Shown here in pieces: positions 8,253 to 16,108 of a stretch of DNA of 64,000 nt (the first letter of the stretch is position 1; each line of letters starts with the position of its first letter). A program made the translations under genes and the position numbers. The DNA is taken from NCBI GenBank assembly GCA_903920435.1, contig CAIXMB010000098.1, positions 1 to 64,000 of the forward strand, read 5' to 3'. The notes under the pieces are model-generated. The model saw nothing but the letters and a program-made list of their open reading frames with translations. It made no database searches and was not told where the DNA came from. Source of the DNA: an uncultured Actinomycetes bacterium (GTDB taxonomy: Bacteria; Actinomycetota; Actinomycetes; Actinomycetales; Microbacteriaceae).

Positions 8253-8938
8253 TTCAGGATCTCCGCGACCTCGGCGGCGGCGATGCGGCGGCCGGCGTAG
8301 AACGGGATCTCCTCGCGCACGTGGCGGCGGGCATCCGTCTGACGCAGGTGGCGCATGAGGTCGACCAGGTCGACCAGCTCGGGGGCTTCGAGCGCGAGGA
8401 TCCACTCGTAGTCGCCGAGCGCGAAGCTCGCGACCGTGTTGGCCAGCACCTGCCGGTACTCGGAGCCCTTGCGGCCGTGCTGGCCGAGCATCGCCCGGCG
8501 CTCGTCGTCGGGCAGGAGGTACCACTCGTACGAGCGCACGAACGGGTAGACCGTGAGCCACTGCTCGGGCTCGGCGCCGCGCATGAACGCGGGCAGGTGG
8601 TTGGCGGTGAACTCGGCGTCGCGGTGCACACCCATCGCGTTCCACGTCGGCAGCAGGGTCGGCAGCGCGCGGCGCAGCTCGCGGAGGGCCCACTGCAGCG
8701 TCTCGGGGGTGTCGCCGTGCAGCCAGATCATGAGGTCGGCGTCGGCCCGCAGGCCGGAGACGTCGTAGAAGCCGCGGATGGTCACGCCCGCGCCCTCGAC
8801 CGCCGCGATGGCGGGCTCGAGGTCGACGGACGCCACCGGCCGGATCGGGTCTCGGCGGAGCACGGCCCAGAGTGCGTAGCCGAGACCTTCGGGAGCCTCA
8901 GGAACCGCCGCGGGCCGGGTCTCAGCGCTGTCGCTCAT
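8249..8938 (-). CDS. hemQ: coproheme decarboxylase (chlorite-dismutase-like)
   Basis: Decarboxylates coprohaem III to haem b, the last step of the coproporphyrin-dependent pathway of Gram-positive bacteria. 229 residues; the ATG at 8938 follows GGGGGAGG. LMIWLHGD near 69-76, Tyr131 in TVYPFVRSYEWY (position of the radical tyrosine) and axial His154 in LGQHGRKG are visible. It begins the downstream half of the hem operon; the 138 bp before it hold a palindromic repeat that may separate it from the hemE-hemY half. Confidence 0.94.
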   Translation of the reverse strand: MSDSAETRPAAVPEAPEGLGYALWAVLRRDPIRPVASVDLEPAIAAVEGAGVTIRGFYDVSGLRADADLMIWLHGDTPETLQWALRELRRALPTLLPTWNAMGVHRDAEFTANHLPAFMRGAEPEQWLTVYPFVRSYEWYLLPDDERRAMLGQHGRKGSEYRQVLANTVASFALGDYEWILALEAPELVDLVDLMRHLRQTDARRHVREEIPFYAGRRIAAAEVAEILK

Positions 8939-8986
8939 AGCTCTATCCTCCCCCACGGCGGCTGGGAGTCCGACCGGGAGCAGGGC

Positions 8987-9072
8987 GTCAACAACTCAGG
9001 AAATTCGACGCGGGCGAGCTCGGTCAAGCGCTCGACGGGCCTTTCAGGCGAGATTCTGCCTGAGTTGTTGAC
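8987..9072. repeat. inverted repeat, family B
   Basis: Perfect 14-bp arms GTCAACAACTCAGG (8987-9000) and CCTGAGTTGTTGAC (9059-9072) enclose 58 bp, with partial complementarity continuing inward. It fills the gap between the pentapeptide-repeat gene and hemQ. It could be a processing or attenuation hairpin within the hem transcript, or a dispersed palindromic element; only one copy is in this window. Confidence 0.75.
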
Positions 9073-9076
9073 CGAG

Positions 9077-9664
9077 TCAGTCCTCGCGCACCTGCAGCCC
9101 GAACGCCCCCGCGATCACGATCGCCTGCCGCTCGGTGATGATCGCGCCCCGCAGCGAGACCGTCGCCGGGTCGAAGGCGGAGAGGTCGCTGCCGCGCAGG
9201 TCGGCGAGGTCGAAGTCGGCCTTGGCCACCGACGCTCCGGAGAGGTCGCACGAGAGGAACGAGGCACCCGAGCAGCGCGCCCCGGTGAGGTCGGCCTCGC
9301 GCAGCGTGACCCCGTCGAAGGCCGCCCCGCCGAGCCGCGCACCCGCGAGCGAGACGAAGCCCCAGTTGCCCCCGTCGACCTTCACGATGTCCCACGAGCA
9401 CTCGCGGAACGAGCTGCCCGTGAGCTTGCACCGCGTGAACGTGGCGTCGAAGAAGTTGCAGCCGCGGAAGGTGCAGTTCACGAACGCCGCGTCGGTGTGG
9501 CTCGACACGTTGAACTTCATGTTGACGAAACTGCACTCCTGGAAGATCGTGCCCGCCGTCGTCAACTCGGTGAAGTCGACGTCGATGAACTCGGTGTTCG
9601 CGAAGGTCTCGCGCCCGAGCTCGCGGCCGTACCAGTCTTCGCCGCGCACCGTCTGCTCGATCAC
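9077..9664 (-). CDS. pentapeptide-repeat protein, Qnr/MfpA-like
   Basis: 195 residues from the GTG at 9664, overlapping the hemY stop as GTGA. The whole chain follows the A(D/N)LXX five-residue periodicity of a right-handed beta-helix, e.g. ADLTGARCSGASFLSCDLSG and ADFDLADLRGSDLS. The end LRGAIITERQAIVIAGAFGL resembles the C-terminal cap of Qnr/MfpA proteins, which mimic DNA and bind gyrase (family knowledge). Length is close to MfpA/Qnr. Role in a haem operon is unknown; it may simply be co-transcribed. Confidence 0.85.
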   Translation of the reverse strand: MIEQTVRGEDWYGRELGRETFANTEFIDVDFTELTTAGTIFQECSFVNMKFNVSSHTDAAFVNCTFRGCNFFDATFTRCKLTGSSFRECSWDIVKVDGGNWGFVSLAGARLGGAAFDGVTLREADLTGARCSGASFLSCDLSGASVAKADFDLADLRGSDLSAFDPATVSLRGAIITERQAIVIAGAFGLQVRED

Positions 9665-10848
9665 GCGAGCAGCTCCGCGGCCTTGGCCTCGGCCTGCGCG
9701 ACGATGCCCGCGAGGCCCGTTCCGGCCACCGACTCGCCCACATCGGCCGCACCCTCGAGCGAGCGGGTCCACTCCACGCGGGCGAGGTCGACGGGTGCGG
9801 GCAGCCGCACACCGAGCAGCGCCGAGGCGTCCTGCAGCGCCACCGCGGCGAGGTCGGCGGGCTCGTCGTCGTACGACAGGCGCAGCACATGGCGGCCGTG
9901 CGCCCGCTCGCGCAGCCAAGCCCACTTGGCGGTCGAGTGCGTCAGCGCCCTGGCCCGGATGCCCGCCGCCCCCCGCGCGACGAGCACGCCGGTGCCCCGG
10001 GGTGCGCCGTCGAGCTCCGGTGCCTCGACGACGAGCGTCACGAGCACGACCTTCCTCCCACCGGAGGGCCGCAGCGGCGCAGCCAGCACGACCTCGCCGT
10101 CGAGGCCGGCGGTCGAGCTCACGCGCCTGCCGAGCTGCACGTCGACCCCGTAGGTCTCGAGGTCGGCGACGAGCTCGGTCACGAGCCGGTGCACGCCGCC
10201 GCGGATTCCCGCCACCGCGGATCCCGGGGGAGCGGCCTCGCGCAGCGACCGCACTGCAGCGGCGAGCGAGCCCTCGTGCCGCACGGCGGCGCGCAGGCCC
10301 GGGGCCGCGCGGTCGGCGAGGAGGGCATCCGGATGCACCGAGTGCACCCCGTGCACGACGGGCGCCACGAGCTTGTCGAGCACCGCTGAGCCCATGCGCC
10401 GGCGCACGAGCATGCCGAGCGTGAGTGACGGCGCGGTGGCGAGCGAGGGCAGGAGGGCGTCGAGCTGCGCGCGCAGTGCACCGCCCAGGCCGACGACCGC
10501 GATGACGTCGCGGGCGAGGGGAGTTGCGGGGATTCCCAGGATGCTCGTGGCGGGCAGTCGCACCGCCGGTCCGTGCACGGGCTGGAGCCACGCGCCCGCA
10601 TCGGAGGGCGCGACGAGCTCGGGCCCGAGACCGATCTCGCGCGCGAGTGACTCGACGACGCCGCCGCGCGCCGCGAAGCTCTCGGCGCCCGCGTCGAGAT
10701 CGATGCCGCCCACGATGTGGCTCGCGACGGTGCCACCCAATCGACCGGATGCCTCGAGCAGCGTGACCCTCCGGCCCGCCTTCGCGAGCCTGCGGGCCAC
10801 AACGAGCCCGCCGATGCCTCCGCCGACGACCGAATAGCTAGAGGCCAC
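9661..10848 (-). CDS. hemY: coproporphyrinogen III / protoporphyrinogen oxidase
   Basis: FAD enzyme oxidising coproporphyrinogen III to coproporphyrin III in the HemQ pathway (also called CgoX). 395 residues. The N-terminal dinucleotide fold VVGGGIGGLVVARRL, followed by LLEASGRLGGTV, and the internal LGMLVRRRMGSAVLDKLVAPVVHGVHSV match HemG/HemY-type oxidases, though the protein is shorter than many (about 450). Start is a GTG inside the 3' end of hemE (11-bp overlap). The conserved C-terminal FAD motif is hard to recognise, so catalytic details are uncertain. Confidence 0.88.
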   Translation of the reverse strand: MASSYSVVGGGIGGLVVARRLAKAGRRVTLLEASGRLGGTVASHIVGGIDLDAGAESFAARGGVVESLAREIGLGPELVAPSDAGAWLQPVHGPAVRLPATSILGIPATPLARDVIAVVGLGGALRAQLDALLPSLATAPSLTLGMLVRRRMGSAVLDKLVAPVVHGVHSVHPDALLADRAAPGLRAAVRHEGSLAAAVRSLREAAPPGSAVAGIRGGVHRLVTELVADLETYGVDVQLGRRVSSTAGLDGEVVLAAPLRPSGGRKVVLVTLVVEAPELDGAPRGTGVLVARGAAGIRARALTHSTAKWAWLRERAHGRHVLRLSYDDEPADLAAVALQDASALLGVRLPAPVDLARVEWTRSLEGAADVGESVAGTGLAGIVAQAEAKAAELLA

Positions 10849-11893
10849 CGTGCACCAGCTCGACCATGCGCGTGAGCACGTCGGGGTCGGTCTCCGGCGG
10901 AACCCCGTGGCCGAGGTTCACCACGTGCGCGGGGGCGGACTCGCCGCGCTCCATCACGTCGCGCACGTGCGCCTCGAGAATGCGCCACGGCGCACCGAGC
11001 AGGGCGGGGTCGATGTTGCCCTGCAGGGGAACGCCCGGGATGCGCCGGGCGGCCTCATCGAGGGGCAGGCGCCAGTCCACTCCCATGACGTCCGCGCCGA
11101 TGCCGTGCATCGCACCGAGGAACTCGCCGCCACCGAGGCCGAAGTGCACCTTAGGCACGTCGAACCCGCGCAGGTGCGACAGTGCGCGCTTCGAGTGCGG
11201 CGCCACCCGGCGCACGTACTGCTGCTCACTCAGCGAGCCGACCCAGGAGTCGAAGAGCTGGATCGCGGATGCCCCGGCCTCCACCTGGGCGACGAGGAAC
11301 TCGCCCGCGATGTCGGCGCACCAGTTGAGCAGGCTGGCCCACACCTGCGGCTCGGTGTACATCAGGGTGCGGGTGCGCAGCTGGTCCTTCGACGGGCCGC
11401 CCTCGACGAGGTACGACGCGAGGGTGAAGGGCGCTCCGGCGAATCCGATGAGGGGGGTCGAGCCGAGTTCGGTGACCGCGCGGGCGACGGCCTCGCGGAT
11501 CGGTGCGAGGGAGTCGGGGTCGAGGGGGCGCAGCGCCGCGACATCCGTCGCCGTGCGGATGGGGTTGGCGAAGACCGGACCGCGACCGGGCACGATCTCG
11601 ACCTCCACGCCCGCGAGCTTGGCGGGGATGACGATGTCGCTGAAGAAGATCGCGGCGTCGACCCTGTGCCTGCGCACGGGCTGCAGCGTGATCTCCGCCG
11701 CGAGCTCGGGGGTGAGGCAGGCCTCGAGCATCTCGTTGCCCACGCGCAGCTCGCGGTACTCCGGAAGGGAGCGGCCGGCCTGGCGCATGAACCACACCGG
11801 GGTCGTCTCCGGGCGGTCGCCGCGGTACGCGCGGACGAGCGGGGAGGTGCCGGTGCGGCCGTCGAGGAGCGGATGGTCAGCGGTCAGGGGCAC
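10838..11893 (-). CDS. hemE: uroporphyrinogen decarboxylase
   Basis: Decarboxylates uroporphyrinogen III to coproporphyrinogen III. 351 residues with the family signatures PVWFMRQAGRSLPEYRE near 32-48 and IGFAGAPFTLASYLVEGG near 148-165. The GTG at 11893 lies 17 bp from the divergent hemA start; TAATGT ends 7 nt upstream of it, suggesting a leaderless transcript. First gene of the leftward hem operon, overlapped by hemY. Confidence 0.96.
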   Translation of the reverse strand: MPLTADHPLLDGRTGTSPLVRAYRGDRPETTPVWFMRQAGRSLPEYRELRVGNEMLEACLTPELAAEITLQPVRRHRVDAAIFFSDIVIPAKLAGVEVEIVPGRGPVFANPIRTATDVAALRPLDPDSLAPIREAVARAVTELGSTPLIGFAGAPFTLASYLVEGGPSKDQLRTRTLMYTEPQVWASLLNWCADIAGEFLVAQVEAGASAIQLFDSWVGSLSEQQYVRRVAPHSKRALSHLRGFDVPKVHFGLGGGEFLGAMHGIGADVMGVDWRLPLDEAARRIPGVPLQGNIDPALLGAPWRILEAHVRDVMERGESAPAHVVNLGHGVPPETDPDVLTRMVELVHGGL

Positions 11894-11910
11894 GGGGTTA
11901 ACATTAGGTC
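11894..11910. promoter_or_regulatory. divergent hemA/hemE promoter with overlapping -10 boxes
   Basis: Only 17 bp separate the two GTG starts. TAACAT (11899-11904) lies 6 nt before the hemA GTG, and on the other strand TAATGT (11906-11901) lies 7 nt before the hemE GTG. Both fit leaderless promoters and four bases are shared, so RNA polymerase could occupy only one direction at a time. Inference from spacing; no recognisable Shine-Dalgarno exists for either gene. Confidence 0.65.
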
Positions 11911-13122
11911 GTGCTCCTGTGCCTCAGCTCGAACCATGGCAACGCGAGCTTCGAGCTACTCGAGCAGCTGTCGTTCGTGGCTCCCGGGGCAACAGCAGCA
12001 CTCGTCGACTCGACCGCGTTCGTGAGCGGTGCCGTCGTGCTCGCCACGTGCAACAGGTTCGAGGCGTACCTCGACATCGACGAGCCGCTCACCGCCGCGA
12101 CCACCGTCGCCGTCGAGTCGATGCTCACGACGCTCTCCGACGCGAGCGGCATCCCCGCCGCCGAACTGCGCGCGGGCATCACCGTGCACGAGGGTCCGGA
12201 TGTCGCGGCGCACCTGTTCGCCGTCACGAGCGGACTCGAGTCCGTCGTCGTGGGGGAGGACGAGATCGCGGGCCAGGTCGGCCGCGCTCTCGACCGTGCG
12301 CGGCGGGAGGGCACGACGAGCCGCGACCTCGAGCGCCTCTTCCAGCGCGCCACCCACACCAGCCGCGACGTGAAGAACCTCACCGCCATCGGGGGCGCGG
12401 GCCGCTCGCTCGTCCGGCTCTCGCTCGAGCTGGCCTCGAGCCGCGTGGGGGACTGGGCCGATGCCCGGGTGCTCCTCATCGGTACGGGGCAGTACGCGGC
12501 CACCACGGTCGCCGCGCTGCGCGACAAGGGCGCGCGCGACATCCGTGTGTTCAGCCGCACGGGCCGCGGGCCGGCCTTCGCGGCGAAGCACGGTCTCACG
12601 CACGACCACTCGTTCGATGTCGACGTCGTCATCGCGTGCACGGCCAACACGGTGATCGGCCCCGAGCTCTTCACCGGCACGCACCGCCGTCTGGTGATCG
12701 ACCTCGGCCTGCCCCGCAACATCGACCCGGCGGTCGGCCAGGTGGAGGGCGTCGAGCTCCTCGACCTCGAGACGGTGCGGCTGCACGCCCCGCTGGAGCA
12801 GCTCTCCGAGAAGGCCCACGACCTGGTGCGCACCGCCGCGGCGGAGTTCACCGCCGCGAGCGCAGCGGAGCCCGCCATCGTCGCGCTGCGCACCCACGTG
12901 TTCGAGCTCCTCGACGCCGAGATCGCGCGCGCCCGGTCGCGCGGCGCCGGGGACGAGACCGAAGCCGCGCTGCGCCACTTGGCGGGGGTGCTCCTGCACG
13001 AGCCATCCGTGCGCGCTCGCGAACTGGCAGCGCAGGGCCGGCTCGCCGACTTCGTCGCGGGGCTCGACGCCCTGCACGGGGTTCGACCCGCGGAGGCCGA
13101 GCGCAAGGCGGAGACGGCGTGA
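11911..13122 (+). CDS. hemA: glutamyl-tRNA reductase
   Basis: NADPH-dependent first enzyme of C5 tetrapyrrole synthesis: Glu-tRNA to glutamate-1-semialdehyde. 403 residues. The catalytic Cys47 lies in LATCNRFEAY, then GLESVVVGEDEIAGQVG near 110-126, the NADP fold VLLIGTGQYAATTV near 186-199, and the C-terminal dimerisation helix. Start is a GTG with no Shine-Dalgarno but an ideally spaced -10 box. It is followed with a GTGA overlap by a GNAT gene. Confidence 0.95.
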   Translation: MLLCLSSNHGNASFELLEQLSFVAPGATAALVDSTAFVSGAVVLATCNRFEAYLDIDEPLTAATTVAVESMLTTLSDASGIPAAELRAGITVHEGPDVAAHLFAVTSGLESVVVGEDEIAGQVGRALDRARREGTTSRDLERLFQRATHTSRDVKNLTAIGGAGRSLVRLSLELASSRVGDWADARVLLIGTGQYAATTVAALRDKGARDIRVFSRTGRGPAFAAKHGLTHDHSFDVDVVIACTANTVIGPELFTGTHRRLVIDLGLPRNIDPAVGQVEGVELLDLETVRLHAPLEQLSEKAHDLVRTAAAEFTAASAAEPAIVALRTHVFELLDAEIARARSRGAGDETEAALRHLAGVLLHEPSVRARELAAQGRLADFVAGLDALHGVRPAEAERKAETA

Positions 13123-13673
13123 TCCCCTGGGACTTCGAGCCCATCACGACCGAGCGGCTCACCCTACGGCTCATGGTCGACGCCGACCTCGACGACGTGC
13201 TCGCCTGGATGTCTGACGAGGAGGTCACGCGCTACCAGCTCTACGATCCCCGCTCGCCGCAGCAGGTGCAGGAGCACATCGACAAGGTCAAAGACGCGCG
13301 CCACCTCGAGAACGACGACGACTTCGTCGAGTTCGCGCTCGACCTCAACGGCACAGTGATCGGCTGCCTGTACTTCGTGCTCAAGAGCGCGGAGAACGAG
13401 ACCGTCGAGCTCGGGTGGGCGCTCACCGCGGCCTATCAGGGCAAGGGCTACGCGTTCGAAGCGGCGCGGGCGGGGCTCGAGCTCGCCTTCGACCGGATGC
13501 GCGCGCACCGCGTCACCGCGGAACTCGACCCGCGCAACTCCCCCTCGATCGCACTGTGCCACCGCCTCGGCATGCGCGAAGAGGCGCACTACGTCGAGGA
13601 TCTCAAGTTCAAGGGCGCCTGGGCCGACACCGGCGTGTACGCGATCCTCGACCGCGAGTACCGCGCCCGGTAG
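13119..13673 (+). CDS. GNAT N-acetyltransferase (RimJ/RimL type)
   Basis: 184 residues beginning at a GTG that overlaps the hemA stop. ITTERLTLRLM near the N-terminus, the acetyl-CoA loop QGKGYAFEAA and the C-terminal NSPSIALCHRLGMREEAHY are standard for RimJ/RimL-type acetyltransferases acting on amines or protein N-termini. The substrate is unknown. Coupled translation with hemA is positional only; a link to haem regulation is not shown. The C-terminus is hydrophilic and complete. Confidence 0.9.
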   Translation: MIPWDFEPITTERLTLRLMVDADLDDVLAWMSDEEVTRYQLYDPRSPQQVQEHIDKVKDARHLENDDDFVEFALDLNGTVIGCLYFVLKSAENETVELGWALTAAYQGKGYAFEAARAGLELAFDRMRAHRVTAELDPRNSPSIALCHRLGMREEAHYVEDLKFKGAWADTGVYAILDREYRAR

Positions 13674-13774
13674 GCGCCCGGGGCGGCCGTCGCTCCCGCC
13701 GTGGCTCCGGCCATCGGCGTGCATTGAGTCTGACGCACAGTGCTGCGCCGGAAAGCCCCGACTGATCCCATGAA

Positions 13775-13810
13775 TTGTACGGTGTACAACGTCAATTGTA
13801 CCGTGTCCAA
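13775..13810. promoter_or_regulatory. tandem palindromic operators
   Basis: TTGTACGGTGTACAA (13775-13789) is a perfect 6-3-6 palindrome; TTGTACCGTGTCCAA (13796-13810) is a one-mismatch copy exactly 21 bp later, two DNA turns apart. This is the layout of a TetR-type repressor binding site. It lies between two convergent genes (GNAT and GH3), where no gene starts, so the regulated gene or the repressor gene may have been lost. The rest of 13674-13866 shows no coding signal. Confidence 0.6.
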
Positions 13811-13866
13811 TACATAACGACTCGCGTTCTCGCGGGCACGCTGAAGAGCGCCGTGACCAGCACTTC

Positions 13867-16104
13867 TTAGCGGCGACGGAAGAGGCTCGCGACACCCCGG
13901 ACGACCGGGTTGTTCGCCAGGGCGATGAGCACGCCCACCCGCTTGAACGATTCGCCGACGCCCGGGAAGCGCATGAGGCGCCGCATCGGCATCGACGCGA
14001 CCATCCCCAGGAGGTTGGTGCTCTCGCCGTCCTCGGCTCCGCCCGCGGCCCGCGCGAGGATCGGACCGGTGACCGGATGCCCGAGGAAGTCGCTCACGCG
14101 CGAGTCGAGGGTGAGCCGTTCCGGCCGCGGTGGTGCCAGTTCCACGGGCGCAGAGGCGACGATGTCGTGCGCCGAGCGCCCGATTTCCACGAAATAGCGC
14201 CCGCCGGCGACCACCCAGGCCTTCCTGGAGACGTCCCAGTGGCTGAAAGCGCGATTTTCGAGCTCGAAATGCACGCGGATCGCCTCAGAAGGCTCCAGGG
14301 AGATCTTCTCGAAGCCCTTGAGCTCCCGTTTCGGCACCGGTACGCCACCCGCCGGGGCCGCCACGTAGAGCTGCACGACCTCACGACCGGCACGGTCGCC
14401 GGTGTTCGTGACGGTGACGGCCGCCGTGCGTCCGTCTGCCGACACCTCGAGGTCGGTGTACGAGAACGTCGTGTAGGTGAGGCCGTGCCCGAACGGGTAG
14501 CGCACCGGGAGGTCGACGGTCTCGTAGTAGCGGTACCCGACGAAGATGCCCTCGCCGTAGCGCACGGTGTCGCCCTCGCCCGGGAAGTTCAGGTACGACG
14601 GGGTGTCTTGCAGGCGCAGGGGGATGCTCTCCGCCAACCGCCCCGACGGTGCGACCCGCCCGAACAGCACGTCGGCCACCGCCGAGCCCCCGGCCTGGCC
14701 GAGCAGCCACGCCTCCACGATCGCGGGCACGGAATCGTGCCACGGCTCGAGCGACACCACTCCGCCGTTGGTGAGCACGACGGCCGTGCGCGGGTTGGCC
14801 GCGGCGACGGCGCGGATGAGCCGCACCTGTGCCGCGGGCAGGTCGAGGTCCGTGCGGTCGTAGCCCTCCGACTCGTCACGCGCCGGCAGCCCCACGAACA
14901 GCAGCACGGCATCGGACCGGGCGGCGACCGCGACCGCCTCGGCGATGAGCGGCTCGGGGTGGACGCGGGGGTCGAGGCTGTAGCCGGGCGCGAACTCGAC
15001 GGGCGCGACGGCGCCGATCGACTCGAGTGCGCTGTCGACGCGCGTGGCGTTGACCTGCGACGAACCGGCCCCCTGGATGCGCGGGGTGCGGGCGAACTCG
15101 CCGATGACACCGATCGCCTGCGCGGTGTCGAGGGGGAGGAGCGCGCCCTCGTTGCGCAGCAGCACCATCGACTCGGCGGCGGCCTCGCGCGCGAGGGCGT
15201 GGTGCGCGCCCTGAGGCACTCGAAGGGGGTCGGGTTCGTCGAGCTCATTCGAGAGCCTCAGGGAGCGCTCGGCCAACGCCCGCACCCGCCGGACGGCGTT
15301 GTCGAGCACCTCGGTGCGCAACTCACCCGAGCGCACGGCGGCCACGATGGCGGCCGCGCTGTCGCCCTGCGGGCCGGGCATCTCGAGGTCGAGCCCCGCC
15401 GTGAGCGCGGGCACGCGGTGCTCGACCGCTCCCCAGTCGGAGACGACCAGCCCGCGGAATCCCCACTCGTCGCGCAGCACCTCGGTGAGCAGCCAGTGGT
15501 TCTCGGCGGCGGCGACCCCGTTGATGCGGTTGTACGAGGACATGACCGTCCACGGCTGCTCGCGCGTCACCACGCGCTCGAACGCGGGCAGGTAGATCTC
15601 GCGCAGCGTGCGCTCGTCCACCTCCGCGCTGACCGTCATGCGGTTGGTCTCCTGGTTGTTCGCGGCGAAGTGCTTGAGCGACGCACCGACGCCGCGCGAC
15701 TGGACGCCGCGCACCCACGCGGCGCCGAGCTCGCCGCTCAGCAGCGGGTCCTCGGAGAAGTACTCGAAGTTGCGCCCGCACAGCGGCGAGCGCTTGATGT
15801 TGACGCCGGGGCCGAGCAGCACGCCCACACCCTCCGCCCGGGATTCCTCGCCGAGCGCGACACCCACCCGCTCGACGAGCGCCGGGTTCCAGCTCGACGC
15901 GAGGCCCGCCGCCGGGGGGAAGCAGGTGGCGGGAACGCTCTCGCCGATACCCAGCGCGTCGCCGCCCGCGCGCTGCAGACGCACTCCGTGGGGTCCGTCC
16001 GTGATGACGACGGCGGGGATGCCCGCACTCTCGACCGCGACGGTGCTCCAGAAACCGGCCCCGACGACGAGCGCGGCTTTCTGCTCGAGCGTGAGGTCCT
16101 GCAT
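13867..16104 (-). CDS. glycoside hydrolase family 3 beta-glycosidase
   Basis: 745-residue exo-acting glycosidase, probably cytosolic (no signal peptide). The GH3 N-terminal domain has ITDGPHGVR near 34-42, KHFAANNQET at 144-153 and the nucleophile Asp223 in VVSDWGAVEH. The second domain starts near HHALAREAAAESMVLLRNEG, followed by a fibronectin-III-like domain (about 560-660) and an extra ~60-residue basic tail. Residues about 283-299 are encoded by a palindromic repeat. It follows an MFS transporter by 4 bp, suggesting uptake and hydrolysis of a glycoside; substrate unknown. Confidence 0.93.
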   Translation of the reverse strand: MQDLTLEQKAALVVGAGFWSTVAVESAGIPAVVITDGPHGVRLQRAGGDALGIGESVPATCFPPAAGLASSWNPALVERVGVALGEESRAEGVGVLLGPGVNIKRSPLCGRNFEYFSEDPLLSGELGAAWVRGVQSRGVGASLKHFAANNQETNRMTVSAEVDERTLREIYLPAFERVVTREQPWTVMSSYNRINGVAAAENHWLLTEVLRDEWGFRGLVVSDWGAVEHRVPALTAGLDLEMPGPQGDSAAAIVAAVRSGELRTEVLDNAVRRVRALAERSLRLSNELDEPDPLRVPQGAHHALAREAAAESMVLLRNEGALLPLDTAQAIGVIGEFARTPRIQGAGSSQVNATRVDSALESIGAVAPVEFAPGYSLDPRVHPEPLIAEAVAVAARSDAVLLFVGLPARDESEGYDRTDLDLPAAQVRLIRAVAAANPRTAVVLTNGGVVSLEPWHDSVPAIVEAWLLGQAGGSAVADVLFGRVAPSGRLAESIPLRLQDTPSYLNFPGEGDTVRYGEGIFVGYRYYETVDLPVRYPFGHGLTYTTFSYTDLEVSADGRTAAVTVTNTGDRAGREVVQLYVAAPAGGVPVPKRELKGFEKISLEPSEAIRVHFELENRAFSHWDVSRKAWVVAGGRYFVEIGRSAHDIVASAPVELAPPRPERLTLDSRVSDFLGHPVTGPILARAAGGAEDGESTNLLGMVASMPMRRLMRFPGVGESFKRVGVLIALANNPVVRGVASLFRRR
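15210..15262. repeat. palindromic repeat family C inside the GH3 gene
   Basis: CCTGAGGCACTCGAAGGGG (15210-15228), identical to 6179-6197, is followed 19 bp later by TTCGAGAGCCTCAGG (15248-15262). The outer 15 bases pair with one mismatch, giving a long hairpin. It is in frame and encodes about LSNELDEPDPLRVPQG in the linker between the two GH3 domains. Confidence 0.7.
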
Positions 16105-16108
16105 CCGG

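Noticed and set aside
10866-13673. A 935-codon open frame on the plus strand covering hemE and hemA
   Set aside because: Its first 2.2 kb is antisense to hemE and out of frame with hemA, rich in Arg/Ala as expected for GC-rich shadows. Only its last 184 codons (GNAT) are real.
13775-13810. Start of a CRISPR array
   Set aside because: Only two units with a 6-bp gap; the internal symmetry is that of repressor sites.
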